This document shows, piece by piece, positions 32,770 to 42,361 of a DNA stretch of 64,000 nucleotides. A model generated the notes under the pieces. The model was not told the DNA's origin, made no database searches, and saw only the letters and a list, made by a program, of their open reading frames with translations. Position numbers and translations under genes: made by a program. Numbering within the stretch: the stretch's first letter is position 1; every line of letters starts with the position of its first letter. Source of the stretch: Pseudomonas sp. G34 (GTDB taxonomy: Bacteria; Pseudomonadota; Gammaproteobacteria; Pseudomonadales; Pseudomonadaceae); assembly GCF_031119625.1 (NCBI RefSeq), contig NZ_JAVHZV010000016.1, forward strand, positions 243,571 through 307,570, written 5' to 3'.

Positions 32770-33438
32770 ATGATCACCGTCCACCACCTGAACAACTCGC
32801 GCTCGCAGCGCATCCTCTGGCTGCTCGAAGAGCTGGGCGTCGACTACCAGATCAAGCGCTACGAGCGTGACCCCAAGACCATGCTCGCTCCGCCGGAACT
32901 GCGCGCCGTGCATCCGCTGGGCAAGTCGCCGGTGGTCACCGACGGCGACCTTACGCTGGCCGAATCCGGCGCCATCATCGACTACCTCGCCAACCGCTAC
33001 GGCCCGCACCTGCTGCCCCCTGCCGATAGCCCGGAACGCCTGCGCTGCAATTACTGGCTGCACTACGCCGAAGGTTCGGCCATGCCGCCGCTGCTGCTCA
33101 AGCTGGTGTTCGACAAGCTGGAAAGCAGCCCGATGCCGTTCTTCGTCAAACCCGTCGCCCGGGGCATCGCCCAGAAGGTCAAGAACGCCTTCGTCGCCCC
33201 GCAACTCAAGCTGCACCTGGATTACCTGGAAGGCGAGCTGGGAGAGCGCACCTGGTTCGCCGGCGAAGCGTTCAGCGCCGCCGATATCCAGCTGAGCTTT
33301 CCGCTCGAAGCCGCTGCCGCTCGCGCCGGCCTGGACGCCAGCCGCCCGCGCCTCAGCGCCTTTCTCGAACGCATCCACGCCCGCCCCGCCTACCAACGCG
33401 CCCTGGAAAAAGGCGGCGAGTACGCCTACGCCAAGTGA
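32770..33438 (+). CDS. Glutathione S-transferase family protein
   Basis: A 222-residue GST with an N-terminal thioredoxin fold (NNSRSQRILWLLEELGVDY; PLGKSPVVTDGD; LAESGAIIDYLANRYG) and an all-helical C-terminal domain. The pattern is closest to the Gtt1-like branch. It conjugates glutathione to electrophiles or reduces peroxides; the substrate is unknown. AAGGAG precedes the ATG. Confidence 0.9.
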   Translation: MITVHHLNNSRSQRILWLLEELGVDYQIKRYERDPKTMLAPPELRAVHPLGKSPVVTDGDLTLAESGAIIDYLANRYGPHLLPPADSPERLRCNYWLHYAEGSAMPPLLLKLVFDKLESSPMPFFVKPVARGIAQKVKNAFVAPQLKLHLDYLEGELGERTWFAGEAFSAADIQLSFPLEAAAARAGLDASRPRLSAFLERIHARPAYQRALEKGGEYAYAK

Positions 33439-33600
33439 CGGCGTGAGCGGCGGCGTGCACCGCGTCGATCATCCCCTGCGCCCCAGCGCTGCCTGCGCAT
33501 CAGCTGAGCCAATGGTTACCAGAGATGCGCAGATACCCGCCGGCAACCTGGGTTTGCTAAGGTACGCGCGCTATCGCCCGGCGCACCGGCGATGGGGGTC

Positions 33601-34902
33601 ATGAAACCAGCGAGAGACGCGATGAACGAACACTACCAGGCCACCCTCAAGTGGCTTCAGCAATACCCGGAGTTGCACACCCTGATCAGCCTGAGCCTGC
33701 TGATTCTCGGTGCCTGGATCGCCAACTGGGTGGTCAAGCGCATTCTGGTGCGCGGCCTCTACCGGGCACTGCGCTCGACCAGCGTCGGCCAGGACAAGAT
33801 ACTCGGCGACTCCCACGTGGTACGCCGCCTGGCCAATATCGTGCCGGCACTGATCCTCACCAGTGGCATCAAGGTGATCCCGCACCTGCCCGAGGCCGTG
33901 GTCACGGTGGTGGAGAACGTCTGCAGCGCGTTCATCATCCTCACCATCGCCCTGGCCATCGGCGGCGTGCTGAACCTGATCAACATGCTCTACCAGCGCC
34001 GCCCCAACGCTCACCTGAAGCCCATCAAGGGTTACATCCAGGTGGTGACCATCGTCATCTACGCCATCGCGGCGATCCTGATGGTGGCCGCGCTGATCGA
34101 TCGCTCGCCGCTGATCCTGCTCTCCGGCCTCGGTGCCATGGCCGCGGTGCTGATGCTGATCTTCCAGGACACCCTGCTGTCGCTGGTCGCCAGCGTGCAG
34201 ATTTCCTCCAGCGACATCATCCGCGTCGGCGACTGGATCGAGATGCCGCAGCTCAACGCCGACGGCGATGTGATCGACATCGCCCTGCACACGGTCAAGG
34301 TGCAGAACTTCGACAAGACCATCACCACCATCCCGACCAAACGCTTCATCAGCGACCCGTTCAAGAACTGGCGTGGCATGCAGGAATCCGGCGGGCGGCG
34401 TATCAAGCGCTGCCTGTACCTGGACCAGACCAGCGTGCGCTTCCTGAGCCCCGACGAAATCGCCCGCCTGCAGCGCTTCCTGCTGCTCGGCCAGTACCTG
34501 AGCAGCAAGCAGAGCGAGCTGCTGAGCTGGAACACCGAACTGGCCGAAGCGGCCCAGGAGCCGGCCAACACCCGGCGGGTGACCAACATCGGCACCTTCC
34601 GCGCCTACGTCGAGCTCTATTTGCGCCAGCACCGCGGCATCAACCAGGACATGACCCTGCTGGTGCGCCAGCTGCAACCCACCGCCGACGGCCTGCCACT
34701 GGAGCTTTACTGCTTCACCAATACCGTGGCCTGGGCGGCTTACGAAGGCTACCAGTCGGATATCTTCGACCACCTGCTGGCGATCCTGCCGGAGTTCGGC
34801 CTGCGGGTGTTCCAGCACCCGAGTGGGGCGGACATGCGCGAGCTGCGTCCCAACCTGCACGCACCGACACCAGCTGAAAACGCTGCGCAACCGACAAGCT
34901 GA
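33601..34902 (+). CDS. Mechanosensitive channel of the MscS superfamily, YbdG-like
   Basis: About 433 residues with five or so membrane helices and an MscS core: [20 protein letters not shown] around the pore-lining helix, then GDWIEMPQLNADGDVIDIALHTVKVQNFD, diagnostic of the MscS middle domain. The later RRVTNIGTFRAYVELYL and DMTLLVRQLQPT match E. coli YbdG (MscM) closely. It releases solutes when the membrane is stretched by hypo-osmotic shock. The start is uncertain between ATGs at 33592, 33601 and 33622; a G-rich run before 33601 favours that one. Confidence 0.9.
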   Translation: MKPARDAMNEHYQATLKWLQQYPELHTLISLSLLILGAWIANWVVKRILVRGLYRALRSTSVGQDKILGDSHVVRRLANIVPALILTSGIKVIPHLPEAVVTVVENVCSAFIILTIALAIGGVLNLINMLYQRRPNAHLKPIKGYIQVVTIVIYAIAAILMVAALIDRSPLILLSGLGAMAAVLMLIFQDTLLSLVASVQISSSDIIRVGDWIEMPQLNADGDVIDIALHTVKVQNFDKTITTIPTKRFISDPFKNWRGMQESGGRRIKRCLYLDQTSVRFLSPDEIARLQRFLLLGQYLSSKQSELLSWNTELAEAAQEPANTRRVTNIGTFRAYVELYLRQHRGINQDMTLLVRQLQPTADGLPLELYCFTNTVAWAAYEGYQSDIFDHLLAILPEFGLRVFQHPSGADMRELRPNLHAPTPAENAAQPTS

Positions 34903-34924
34903 AAACGCTTTTTAGCCGCAATAA

Positions 34925-34956
34925 AAAACCACCAAGGAGTTCACCTTGGTGGTTTT
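34925..34956 (+). terminator. Rho-independent terminator after the mscS-type gene
   Basis: Arms AAAACCACCAAGG and CCTTGGTGGTTTT around AGTTCA. It separates this gene from the leuA leader. Confidence 0.85.
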
Positions 34957-35012
34957 CACCAATTTTCAACACAGGCTTGCCAGCTTTACCCTCAATGGTT
35001 AGGGTTGAGCCC

Positions 35013-35087
35013 ATGACTATCTCCCAGACCCTCATCCTGCTGCGGCAACACGCCAATCTCTGCCTCGTCGCGCAGCGACTGCGGTAG
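35013..35087 (+). CDS. leuA leader peptide (24 residues, Leu-rich), candidate attenuator
   Basis: ATG at 35013 opens a 24-codon frame, MTISQTLILLRQHANLCLVA and four more residues, ending TAG at 35085. Six of 24 codons are Leu, plus Ile and Val, the other branched-chain amino acids, in the 160 bases before leuA. Downstream bases can form a stem (CGGTAG / CTGCCG) followed by T-rich tracts, and later GGCCC / GGGCC. This fits translational attenuation: stalling at Leu codons when leucyl-tRNA is scarce would change folding and let leuA be transcribed. The peptide and context are seen; the folding switch is inferred. Confidence 0.7.
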   Translation: MTISQTLILLRQHANLCLVAQRLR

Positions 35088-35173
35088 GGTCTGCCGGCCG
35101 CCTTTTCTCGCCTTTCGATTTCTCTGTTTTTTTCAGCACGGCCCACGCGGGCCCTCGCCTTCAGGATTGATTC

Positions 35174-36850
35174 ATGAGCATGCTCAAAGACCCTTCGCAG
35201 AAGTACCGCCCGTTCACCCAGATCCAGATTCCCGACCGCACCTGGCCGGACAAGATCATCGACAAGGCGCCGATCTGGCTGTCCACCGACCTGCGTGACG
35301 GCAACCAGTCGCTGATCGAGCCGATGGATGCCGAGAAGAAGATGCGCTTCTTCAAATGCCTGGTGCAGGTCGGCCTGAAGGAAATCGAAGTGGGCTTCCC
35401 GTCCGCCTCGCAGACCGACTTCGACTTCGTGCGCGAGCTGATCGAAGGCGGCCACATCCCGGACGACGTGACCATCCAGGTACTGACCCAGGCCCGTGAC
35501 GACCTTATCGAGCGCACCTTCGAGTCCCTCAAGGGCGCCAAGAAGGCCATCGTCCACTACTACAACGCCTGCGCACCGAGCTTCCGCAAGATCGTCTTCA
35601 ACCAGGACAAGGCCGGCGTCAAAGCCATCGCCGTTTCCGCCGGCACCACCATCAAGCGCCTGGCCGCTGCTGCGCCTGAGACCCAGTGGGGCTTCGAGTA
35701 TTCGCCGGAAGTGTTCAGCAGCACCGAGATCGACTTCGCCGTCGAGGTGTGCAACGCGGTGATCGAGGTGTTCCAGCCGACTCCGGCCAACTCGCTGATC
35801 CTCAACCTGCCGGCGACCATCGAGTGCGCCACGCCGAACAACTACGCCGACCAGATCGAATGGTTCGGCCGCCACGTCGACCGCCGCGACAGCGTGCTGA
35901 TCAGCGTGCATACCCACAATGACCGCGGCACCGGCGTGGCCGCTTCGGAGCTGGCGGTGATGGCCGGCGCCGATCGCGTCGAAGGCTGCCTGTTCGGTAA
36001 CGGCGAGCGCACCGGCAACGTCTGCCTGGTGACCCTGGCGCTGAACCTCTACACCCAGGGCGTCAACCCGCAGCTGGATTTCTCCGACATCGACGCGGTG
36101 CGCAAGGTGGTCGAGGACTGCAACCAGCTGCCGGTACACCCGCGTCATCCGTACGTCGGTGACCTGGTGCACACCGCCTTCTCCGGCTCGCACCAGGACG
36201 CCATCCGCAAGGGCTTCGCCCAGCAGCAGGAAGGTGCGCTGTGGGAAGTGCCGTACCTGCCGATCGACCCCGCCGACATCGGCCGCGACTACGAGGCGGT
36301 GATCCGCGTCAACAGCCAGTCCGGCAAAGGCGGCATCACCTTCCTGCTCGAGCAGGAATACGGCATCAACCTGCCGCGCCGCATGCAGATCGAGTTCAGC
36401 CAGGTGGTGCAGAAGGAAACCGATCGCCTGGGCCTGGAAATGACCGCCTCGCAGATCCACAAGCTGCTCGACAGCGAATACCTCAAGGCCACCTCGCCCT
36501 ACGAGCTGAAGGGCCATCGCCTGGAAGAAGAGAACGGTGAAAGCCGCGTCGAGGCCAAGGTGCAGGTCAACGGCCAGGAACAGCGCTGGAGCGGTTCGGG
36601 CAAGGGCGCGCTGGAAGCCCTGGCCTCGAGCCTGCCGGTCGCCGTCGAGGTGATGGACTACCACGAGCACGCCATTGGTGGCGGCGCCAACGCCAAGGCG
36701 GCCTGCTACATCGAGATCCGTCTCGATGGCCAGCGCCCGCTGCACGGCATCGGCATCGACGAGAACATCACCACGGCGAGCTTCCGCGCGCTGTTCAGCG
36801 CCCTTAACCGCGCGGTGAAACAAGCCGAGGAAAAGACCCAGGCCGCCTGA
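35174..36850 (+). CDS. leuA: 2-isopropylmalate synthase
   Basis: A 558-residue enzyme of the long LeuA type: the catalytic TIM barrel begins near [16 protein letters not shown] (metal-binding Asp and Arg), the metal-binding HTHNDRG follows, and the leucine-sensing dimer domain fills the C-terminal 130 residues ([20 protein letters not shown] region). It condenses acetyl-CoA with 2-oxoisovalerate in the first committed step of leucine synthesis and is inhibited by leucine. The gene stands alone here, apart from leuBCD, and is preceded by a leader peptide. Confidence 0.97.
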   Translation: MSMLKDPSQKYRPFTQIQIPDRTWPDKIIDKAPIWLSTDLRDGNQSLIEPMDAEKKMRFFKCLVQVGLKEIEVGFPSASQTDFDFVRELIEGGHIPDDVTIQVLTQARDDLIERTFESLKGAKKAIVHYYNACAPSFRKIVFNQDKAGVKAIAVSAGTTIKRLAAAAPETQWGFEYSPEVFSSTEIDFAVEVCNAVIEVFQPTPANSLILNLPATIECATPNNYADQIEWFGRHVDRRDSVLISVHTHNDRGTGVAASELAVMAGADRVEGCLFGNGERTGNVCLVTLALNLYTQGVNPQLDFSDIDAVRKVVEDCNQLPVHPRHPYVGDLVHTAFSGSHQDAIRKGFAQQQEGALWEVPYLPIDPADIGRDYEAVIRVNSQSGKGGITFLLEQEYGINLPRRMQIEFSQVVQKETDRLGLEMTASQIHKLLDSEYLKATSPYELKGHRLEEENGESRVEAKVQVNGQEQRWSGSGKGALEALASSLPVAVEVMDYHEHAIGGGANAKAACYIEIRLDGQRPLHGIGIDENITTASFRALFSALNRAVKQAEEKTQAA

Positions 36851-36868
36851 TAAGCAGCCTGCGGTAAA

Positions 36869-36900
36869 CGACAAAGGGACGCTGCGGCGTCCCTTTGTCG
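36869..36900. terminator. Bidirectional terminator between leuA and the polyamine operon
   Basis: A perfect inverted repeat (CGACAAAGGGACGC / GCGTCCCTTTGTCG) with loop TGCG. It ends leuA and may also limit the convergent operon. Confidence 0.85.
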
Positions 36901-36918
36901 TTTCTGAAACAACGCATT

Positions 36919-36989
36919 TGTAGCCCGGGTCGAGCGCAGCGACACCCGGGAATTGCCCTGGGTATCGCTACGCTCAACGCCAGGCTACA
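36919..36989. repeat. Palindromic Pseudomonas-type repeat over the permease 3' end
   Basis: Arms TGTAGCCCGGGTCGAGCGCAGC and the inverted CGCTACGCTCAACGCCAGGCTACA. Its outer TGTAGCC supplies the stop codon of the permease gene. A relative of it is at 50014-50077. Confidence 0.7.
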
Positions 36990-38538
36990 GCTCTGCTTTT
37001 ACGGACTTCATCTGCCGCTGCAGGGTGTTGCCCATGAAGAACGCTGGCGCCTGCCAGCGGGCGATGAACATCAGTACCAGGCCCAGCAGCAGGATCACCA
37101 CGGCGATCACGAACACCAGGCCGAGGCCACCGATGTGCGAGCCGCTGCCGAAGTCCGGCGACATGCTGTCGAAGGTGGTCTGCCAGAAAATGATCGACAG
37201 CATCACCGCGCCCACCAGCGGGCACAGGCCGCGCATGAAGAAGTGCCGCGCGCTGTCGAACAGGCTGTGGCGGAAGTACCAGACGCAGGCGAAGGCGGTC
37301 AGCGCGTAGTAGAAGCAGATCATCATGCCCAGGGCCGTGATGGTGTCGGCCAGCACGTTCTCGCTCAGGGTGCGCATGGTCACGTAGAACACCGCGGTGG
37401 CGATGCCGGCGGCGATGGTCGCGTAACGCGGCGTTTGCGACAGCGGATGCACGCTGGCGAAACGCTTTGGTACCGCGCGGTAGTAGCCCATGGCGAGCAA
37501 CGTGCGTGCCGGCGATATGAAGGTCGACTGCAGCGACGCCGCGGTGCTGGCCAGCACCGCGATGGACATGAGGATCGCCAGCGGCCCCATCACCGGGCCG
37601 GCCAGGTGGGCGAAGACGTTCTCCTGGATCTGCGCATTGCCCAGGCCAAGGCCGGTGTCGCCGGTACCCGCGAACTGCAGGGTGGCGGCCGCGGTGAACA
37701 GATAGAGGGCGAGGATCAGCAGCACGGTGATGGTCGCCGCGCGCCCCGGCACCTTCTCGCTGCCCACCGACTCTTCACTGACCGTCAGGCACACGTCCCA
37801 GCCCCAGAAGATGAAGATCGACAGCGACAGGCCTGCCGCGAAGGCGGAGAACGAATCGATGTTGAACGGGTTGAACCACTCGGGGTGAAACACCACTGGC
37901 GAGCTGTCCGGCGAGGCGACGAACGCGGCAATGGAAAAGCCGATCAGCACCACCAGCTGCAGCGCCACCAGGGTGTACTGCACACTCATGGTCATGCCGA
38001 TGCCGCGGCAACAGACCCACACCGCCATGGCGATGAACACGCAGCAGGTGACGATATTCACCAGCAGGTTGCGGGTCAGGTCGGCCAGCCAGTCCAGGCC
38101 GGTCAGCTGGGCGAGAAACAGGTAGAAGAAGTCCACCGCGATGCCGGCCAGGTTGGACAGCACGATGGTGGTGGCGGTGACCAGCCCCCAGCCGCCGATC
38201 CAGCCGATCATCGGCCCGAAAGCACGCGCCGACCAGGTGAACGAGGTGCCGCTGTCCGGCTCCGCGGCGTTCAGCTCGCGGTAGCCCAAGGCGACCAGCA
38301 GCATCGGCAAGAAGCCGACGATGAATACCGCTGGCAGGTACACCCCGACCTCACGCACGGTCGGGCCCAGGGCGCCGGTCAGGGTATACACCGGCGCGAT
38401 GGTGGAGATGCCCAACACCACGCAGGCCAACAACCCGACCTTGCCCTGGGCCAGGCCCTTGCCGGAAATCACAGCGGCCGCACCGGCCACAGGAGCGGCC
38501 TTTACGGGCGATGCCGACGCATCTGGGTAATCACTCAT
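36985..38538 (-). CDS. APC-superfamily amino-acid/polyamine permease
   Basis: A 517-residue protein with about 12 helices of the amino-acid-polyamine-organocation type (GISTIAPVYTLTGALGPTVR in helix 1; GWDVCLTVSEESVGSEKVP in helix 6). The ATG at 38538 is the first start in frame. As the last gene of the gamma-glutamyl-polyamine operon, it probably imports putrescine, another polyamine or a related amine (compare PuuP). The stop is inside a palindromic repeat. Confidence 0.88.
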   Translation of the reverse strand: MSDYPDASASPVKAAPVAGAAAVISGKGLAQGKVGLLACVVLGISTIAPVYTLTGALGPTVREVGVYLPAVFIVGFLPMLLVALGYRELNAAEPDSGTSFTWSARAFGPMIGWIGGWGLVTATTIVLSNLAGIAVDFFYLFLAQLTGLDWLADLTRNLLVNIVTCCVFIAMAVWVCCRGIGMTMSVQYTLVALQLVVLIGFSIAAFVASPDSSPVVFHPEWFNPFNIDSFSAFAAGLSLSIFIFWGWDVCLTVSEESVGSEKVPGRAATITVLLILALYLFTAAATLQFAGTGDTGLGLGNAQIQENVFAHLAGPVMGPLAILMSIAVLASTAASLQSTFISPARTLLAMGYYRAVPKRFASVHPLSQTPRYATIAAGIATAVFYVTMRTLSENVLADTITALGMMICFYYALTAFACVWYFRHSLFDSARHFFMRGLCPLVGAVMLSIIFWQTTFDSMSPDFGSGSHIGGLGLVFVIAVVILLLGLVLMFIARWQAPAFFMGNTLQRQMKSVKAEL

Positions 38539-38699
38539 AAGTCTCTGCCATCGTCTTGGAATTGTTTTGCCGAACGTGGTCAGGATCTCCACGGCGAGCA
38601 GCGCCAAGCCAGCGGCTGCGGCCGACGGCCAGGGGCCTGCGGGAGATCCCGACCCGTTCAGGTCAGAGCAACCGGAACCCGAGCGGGCTCCGGGCGGAC

Positions 38700-39455
38700 T
38701 CAGCGGGCGTCGCGCGCCCTGGCGTAGGCCTGGCAGGCATCGCGGAATGCCTGGAACAGGGCCAGCGATTCGGGGTTTTCGCTGAAGCGCCATTCCGGGT
38801 GCCATTGCACGCCGATCAGAAAGCCCGCCGAGTCGGCAATCGATACGGCTTCAACCAGGCCATCGGGCGCCAACGCCTCGACACGCAGGCGCTCGGCCAG
38901 GCGATCGATGCCCTGGCTGTGCAGCGAGTTGACCTGGAACTGCGCCGGCAGGCCGATCCGCTCGAACAGCCCACCCGGCTGCACGCTGACCGCATGCTGC
39001 GGCGCGTACTGCTCGGCCACCGAATCGCGCTGCGGCTCGCGGTGATCCAGGTAGCCCGGAAGCTCCTGCACGCGCTGGTGCAGGGTGCCGCCCAGGGTCA
39101 CGTTGAGCTCCTGGAAGCCGCGGCAGATGCAGAACACCGGCACCCCCTTGGCGATCGCCAAGCGCAGCAGCGGCAAGGTGTTGGCGTCACGGCTCGGGTC
39201 GTGCTGGGTACCTTCCAGGCTCGGCGCGCCCTGGTAATGCCGGGGCTCGACGTTGGACGGCGAGCCGGTGAACAGGATGCCGTCGAGCTGCTCGAGCAAC
39301 TGCTCTGGGTCGCTCGGCGTGCTGCGTGCCGGCAGCACCAGCGGCAAGCCGGCATGGGCCGCCGCTTCGACGTACTTGTCGCCGACCGTGTGCGAATCGT
39401 ATTTGCCGAGTTGCTGCCGGCAGGCAGTCACGCCGATCAGGGGCATGCGGGTCAT
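38700..39455 (-). CDS. puuD: Gamma-glutamyl-GABA hydrolase (class I glutamine amidotransferase fold)
   Basis: A 251-residue peptidase C26 enzyme. The nucleophile elbow is PVFCICRGFQELNV (catalytic Cys in CICRG) and the His-Glu pair lies in GVQWHPEW. It releases glutamate from gamma-glutamyl-4-aminobutyrate, the last step of the gamma-glutamylated putrescine route. The operon context with puuA, puuB and puuC fixes the assignment more than sequence alone, since related enzymes hydrolyse other gamma-glutamyl amides. Confidence 0.88.
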   Translation of the reverse strand: MTRMPLIGVTACRQQLGKYDSHTVGDKYVEAAAHAGLPLVLPARSTPSDPEQLLEQLDGILFTGSPSNVEPRHYQGAPSLEGTQHDPSRDANTLPLLRLAIAKGVPVFCICRGFQELNVTLGGTLHQRVQELPGYLDHREPQRDSVAEQYAPQHAVSVQPGGLFERIGLPAQFQVNSLHSQGIDRLAERLRVEALAPDGLVEAVSIADSAGFLIGVQWHPEWRFSENPESLALFQAFRDACQAYARARDAR

Positions 39456-39506
39456 GGTGTTCTCTCCGGAAAAGCCTGCCGACGGCGTGCGCCGGCAGAC
39501 GCAGCA

Positions 39507-40784
39507 TCAGATGCCCAGGCGGTCACGCAGCTGGTAGTAAACGGCGCCCAGGGCCGTGAACGGCACGCGTAGCAGCTGCCCACCCGGGAACGGGTAATGC
39601 GGCAGCCCGGCAAAGGCGTCGAAACGCTCGGCCTGGCCACGCAGCGCCTCGGCCAGCACCTTGCCGGCCAGGTGCGTGTAGGTCACGCCGTGGCCGCTGC
39701 AGCCCTGGGAGTAGTAGATGTTCTCGCCGATGCGGCCGACCTGGGGCAGGCGCGACAGGGTCAGCAGGAAGTTGCCGGTCCAGGTGTAATCGATCTTCAC
39801 GTCCTTGAGCTGCGGGAAGGTCTTGAGCAGCTTGGGGCGGATGATCGCTTCGATGTCCGCCGGGTCGCGCGCACCGTAGACCACACCGCCGCCGTAGATC
39901 AGGCGCTTGTCGGCGCTGAGGCGGTAGTAGTCGAGCAGGTAGTTGCAGTCTTCCACGCAGTAATCCTGCGGCAACAAGCTGTGGGCCAGTTCGTCCGACA
40001 GCGGCTCGGTGGTCAGCACCTGGGTGCCGCAGGGCATAGACTTGGCCGCCAGTTCCGGCATCAACCCGCCCAGGTAGGCGTTACCGGCCACCACCACGAA
40101 CTTGGCCTTCACCTGCCCGTTCGGTGTGTGCACTACCGGCTGCGGGCCGCGGTCGATGCGGGTCGCCGGGCTCTGCTCGTAGATCGCGCCACCCAGGGAT
40201 GCCACCGCAGCGGCTTCACCCAGGGCCAGGTTGAGCGGATGGATATGACCGCCGCTCATGTCCAGCATGCCGCCGACATAGCGGTCGGTGCCGACCACTT
40301 CGCGAATGCGCCGCTCGTCCATCAGTTCCAGCTGGGTATGGCCGTAGCGCTCCCACAGCTTCTTCTGGGCTTCGAGGTGGCCCAGCTGCTTGCCGGTGAT
40401 GGCGGCGAACACGCCACCGTCCTTCAGGTCGCACTGGATGCCGTACTTGGCGACCCGCTCACGGATGATGCGCCCGCCTTCGAAGGCCATCTCGCCAAGC
40501 AGTTGGGCCTGGCGCGCGCCGACCTGCTTCTCGATGACGTCGATATCGCGGCTGTAGCTGTTGACGATCTGCCCGCCATTGCGCCCAGAGGCGCCGAAGC
40601 CGACCTTGGCGGCCTCGAGCACGGTGACGCGAAAACCGTTTTCCAGCAGGAACAGCGCGGTGGAAAGGCCGGTGTAACCGGCACCGATGACGCACACATC
40701 GGTCTCGACGACTTCGGTGAGCGCTGGGTAATCGACCCGCGGGTTGCGCGAGGCGGCGTAGTAACTGTCGACGTGTTGAGTCAT
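39507..40784 (-). CDS. puuB: Gamma-glutamylputrescine oxidase (FAD-dependent)
   Basis: A 425-residue DAO-family flavoprotein. The FAD-binding VCVIGAGYTGLSTALFLLE is near the N-terminus and the GASGRNGGQIVNSYS motif follows, as in PuuB. It oxidises the free amine of gamma-glutamylputrescine to the aldehyde, releasing ammonia and peroxide. The ATG at 40784 is chosen for AAGGAG nine bases upstream; a longer frame lacks this. Confidence 0.9.
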   Translation of the reverse strand: MTQHVDSYYAASRNPRVDYPALTEVVETDVCVIGAGYTGLSTALFLLENGFRVTVLEAAKVGFGASGRNGGQIVNSYSRDIDVIEKQVGARQAQLLGEMAFEGGRIIRERVAKYGIQCDLKDGGVFAAITGKQLGHLEAQKKLWERYGHTQLELMDERRIREVVGTDRYVGGMLDMSGGHIHPLNLALGEAAAVASLGGAIYEQSPATRIDRGPQPVVHTPNGQVKAKFVVVAGNAYLGGLMPELAAKSMPCGTQVLTTEPLSDELAHSLLPQDYCVEDCNYLLDYYRLSADKRLIYGGGVVYGARDPADIEAIIRPKLLKTFPQLKDVKIDYTWTGNFLLTLSRLPQVGRIGENIYYSQGCSGHGVTYTHLAGKVLAEALRGQAERFDAFAGLPHYPFPGGQLLRVPFTALGAVYYQLRDRLGI

Positions 40785-40857
40785 GTGAAACTCCTTAACT
40801 GCAATGCTCCGCCTTGGGGCAAATCCATTCGAGACCAAGCGAGGCCGGTTGCTACTC

Positions 40858-42354
40858 TCAAAGCTTGATCCAGGTGGCTTTCAGTTCGGTGTACTTGTCG
40901 AAGGCATGCAGCGACTTGTCGCGGCCATTGCCCGATTGCTTGAAGCCGCCGAACGGTGCGGTCATGTCGCCGCCGTCGTACTGGTTCACCCATACGCTGC
41001 CGGCACGCAACGCCCGTGCGGTGCGGTGGGCGCGGGTGATGTCGCGCGTCCATACCGCTGCGGCCAGGCCGTAGGGTGTGTCGTTGGCGATGCGGATGGC
41101 TTCCTCGTCGCTGTCGAAGGTGATCACCGACAGCACCGGCCCGAAGATCTCCTCGCGGGCGATGCGCATGGCGTTGTTCACACCGGCGAAGAGGGTCGGC
41201 TGCACGTAGCTGCCGCCGGTCTCCTGCAGGGCCCGCTCGCCGCCGGTGAGAATCTCCGCACCCTCCTCGCGACCGGACTCGATGAACCCCAGCACGCTGG
41301 CCAGGTGGCCGTCGTCGACCAGCGCGCCGACACGGGTGTCCGGCTCCAGGGCATGACCGGGCTTCCACTTCTGCAGCGCCTCGACCACCATCGGCAGGAA
41401 GCGCTCCTTGATCGAGCTTTCCACCAGCAGGCGCGAGCCGGCGACGCACACTTCGCCCTGGTTGAAGGCGATGGCGGTGGCGGCTGCGTCGGCGGCGGCC
41501 TGCAGGTCCGGCGCATCGGCAAAGACGATGTTGGGGCTCTTGCCGCCGGCCTCCAGCCACACGCGCTTCATGTTCGACTCGCCGGCATAGATCATCAATT
41601 GCTTGGCGATCTTGGTGGAGCCGGTGAACACGATGGTGTCGACATCCATGTGCAGGGCCAGGGCCTTGCCCACGGTGTGGCCGTAACCGGGCAACACGTT
41701 GAACACGCCAGCCGGAATGCCGGCTTCCAGCGCCAGCTGGGCGACACGGATGGCGGTCAGCGGCGATTTCTCGGAGGGCTTGAGGATCACCGAGTTGCCG
41801 GCAGCCAGCGCCGGGCCGAGCTTCCAGCTGGACATCAGCAGCGGGAAGTTCCACGGCACGATGGCCGCCACCACGCCGACCGCCTCACGGGTCACCAGAC
41901 CCAGCTGGTCGTGGGGCGTGGGCGCCACTTCGTCATACAGCTTGTCGACCGCCTCGGCGCTCCAGCGGATGGCGTTGGCCGCCGCCGGCACGTCGATGCT
42001 CAGCGAATCGCTGATCGGCTTGCCCATGTCGAGGGTTTCCAGCAATGCCAGTTCCTCGGCATTGGCCAGCAGCTTGTCGGCAAACGCGATCAACACACGC
42101 TTGCGCTGCGCCGGGGCGAGCTTTGCCCAGTCGCCGCGCTGGAAAACGTCGCGAGCGGCCTTGACGGCAAGCTCGGCATCCTCGGCCATGCAGCTGGCCA
42201 CGCTGGCCAGCTGCCGCCCGTCCACCGGGCTGATGCTGTCGAAGGTCGCGCCGCCCACGGCATCGCGATAGCTGCCGTCGATAAAGGCCCGGCCCTCGAT
42301 GCGCAGGCTCTGGTAACGCTGCTCCCAATCCTGGCGAGTCATGCTCATGCTCAT
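40858..42354 (-). CDS. puuC: Gamma-glutamyl-gamma-aminobutyraldehyde dehydrogenase
   Basis: About 498 residues of the aldehyde dehydrogenase superfamily: catalytic Cys in FNQGEVCVAGSRLLVE and Glu in WLEAGGKSPNIVF, with the NAD-binding VFTGSTKIAKQL. It closely resembles KauB/PuuC proteins. It oxidises gamma-glutamyl-gamma-aminobutyraldehyde (and related 4-aminobutanal-type aldehydes) to the acid. Starts at 42354 and 42348 are both possible; AAGGGAG lies two bases before the first and eight before the second. Confidence 0.93.
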   Translation of the reverse strand: MSMSMTRQDWEQRYQSLRIEGRAFIDGSYRDAVGGATFDSISPVDGRQLASVASCMAEDAELAVKAARDVFQRGDWAKLAPAQRKRVLIAFADKLLANAEELALLETLDMGKPISDSLSIDVPAAANAIRWSAEAVDKLYDEVAPTPHDQLGLVTREAVGVVAAIVPWNFPLLMSSWKLGPALAAGNSVILKPSEKSPLTAIRVAQLALEAGIPAGVFNVLPGYGHTVGKALALHMDVDTIVFTGSTKIAKQLMIYAGESNMKRVWLEAGGKSPNIVFADAPDLQAAADAAATAIAFNQGEVCVAGSRLLVESSIKERFLPMVVEALQKWKPGHALEPDTRVGALVDDGHLASVLGFIESGREEGAEILTGGERALQETGGSYVQPTLFAGVNNAMRIAREEIFGPVLSVITFDSDEEAIRIANDTPYGLAAAVWTRDITRAHRTARALRAGSVWVNQYDGGDMTAPFGGFKQSGNGRDKSLHAFDKYTELKATWIKL

Positions 42355-42361
42355 CACTCCC

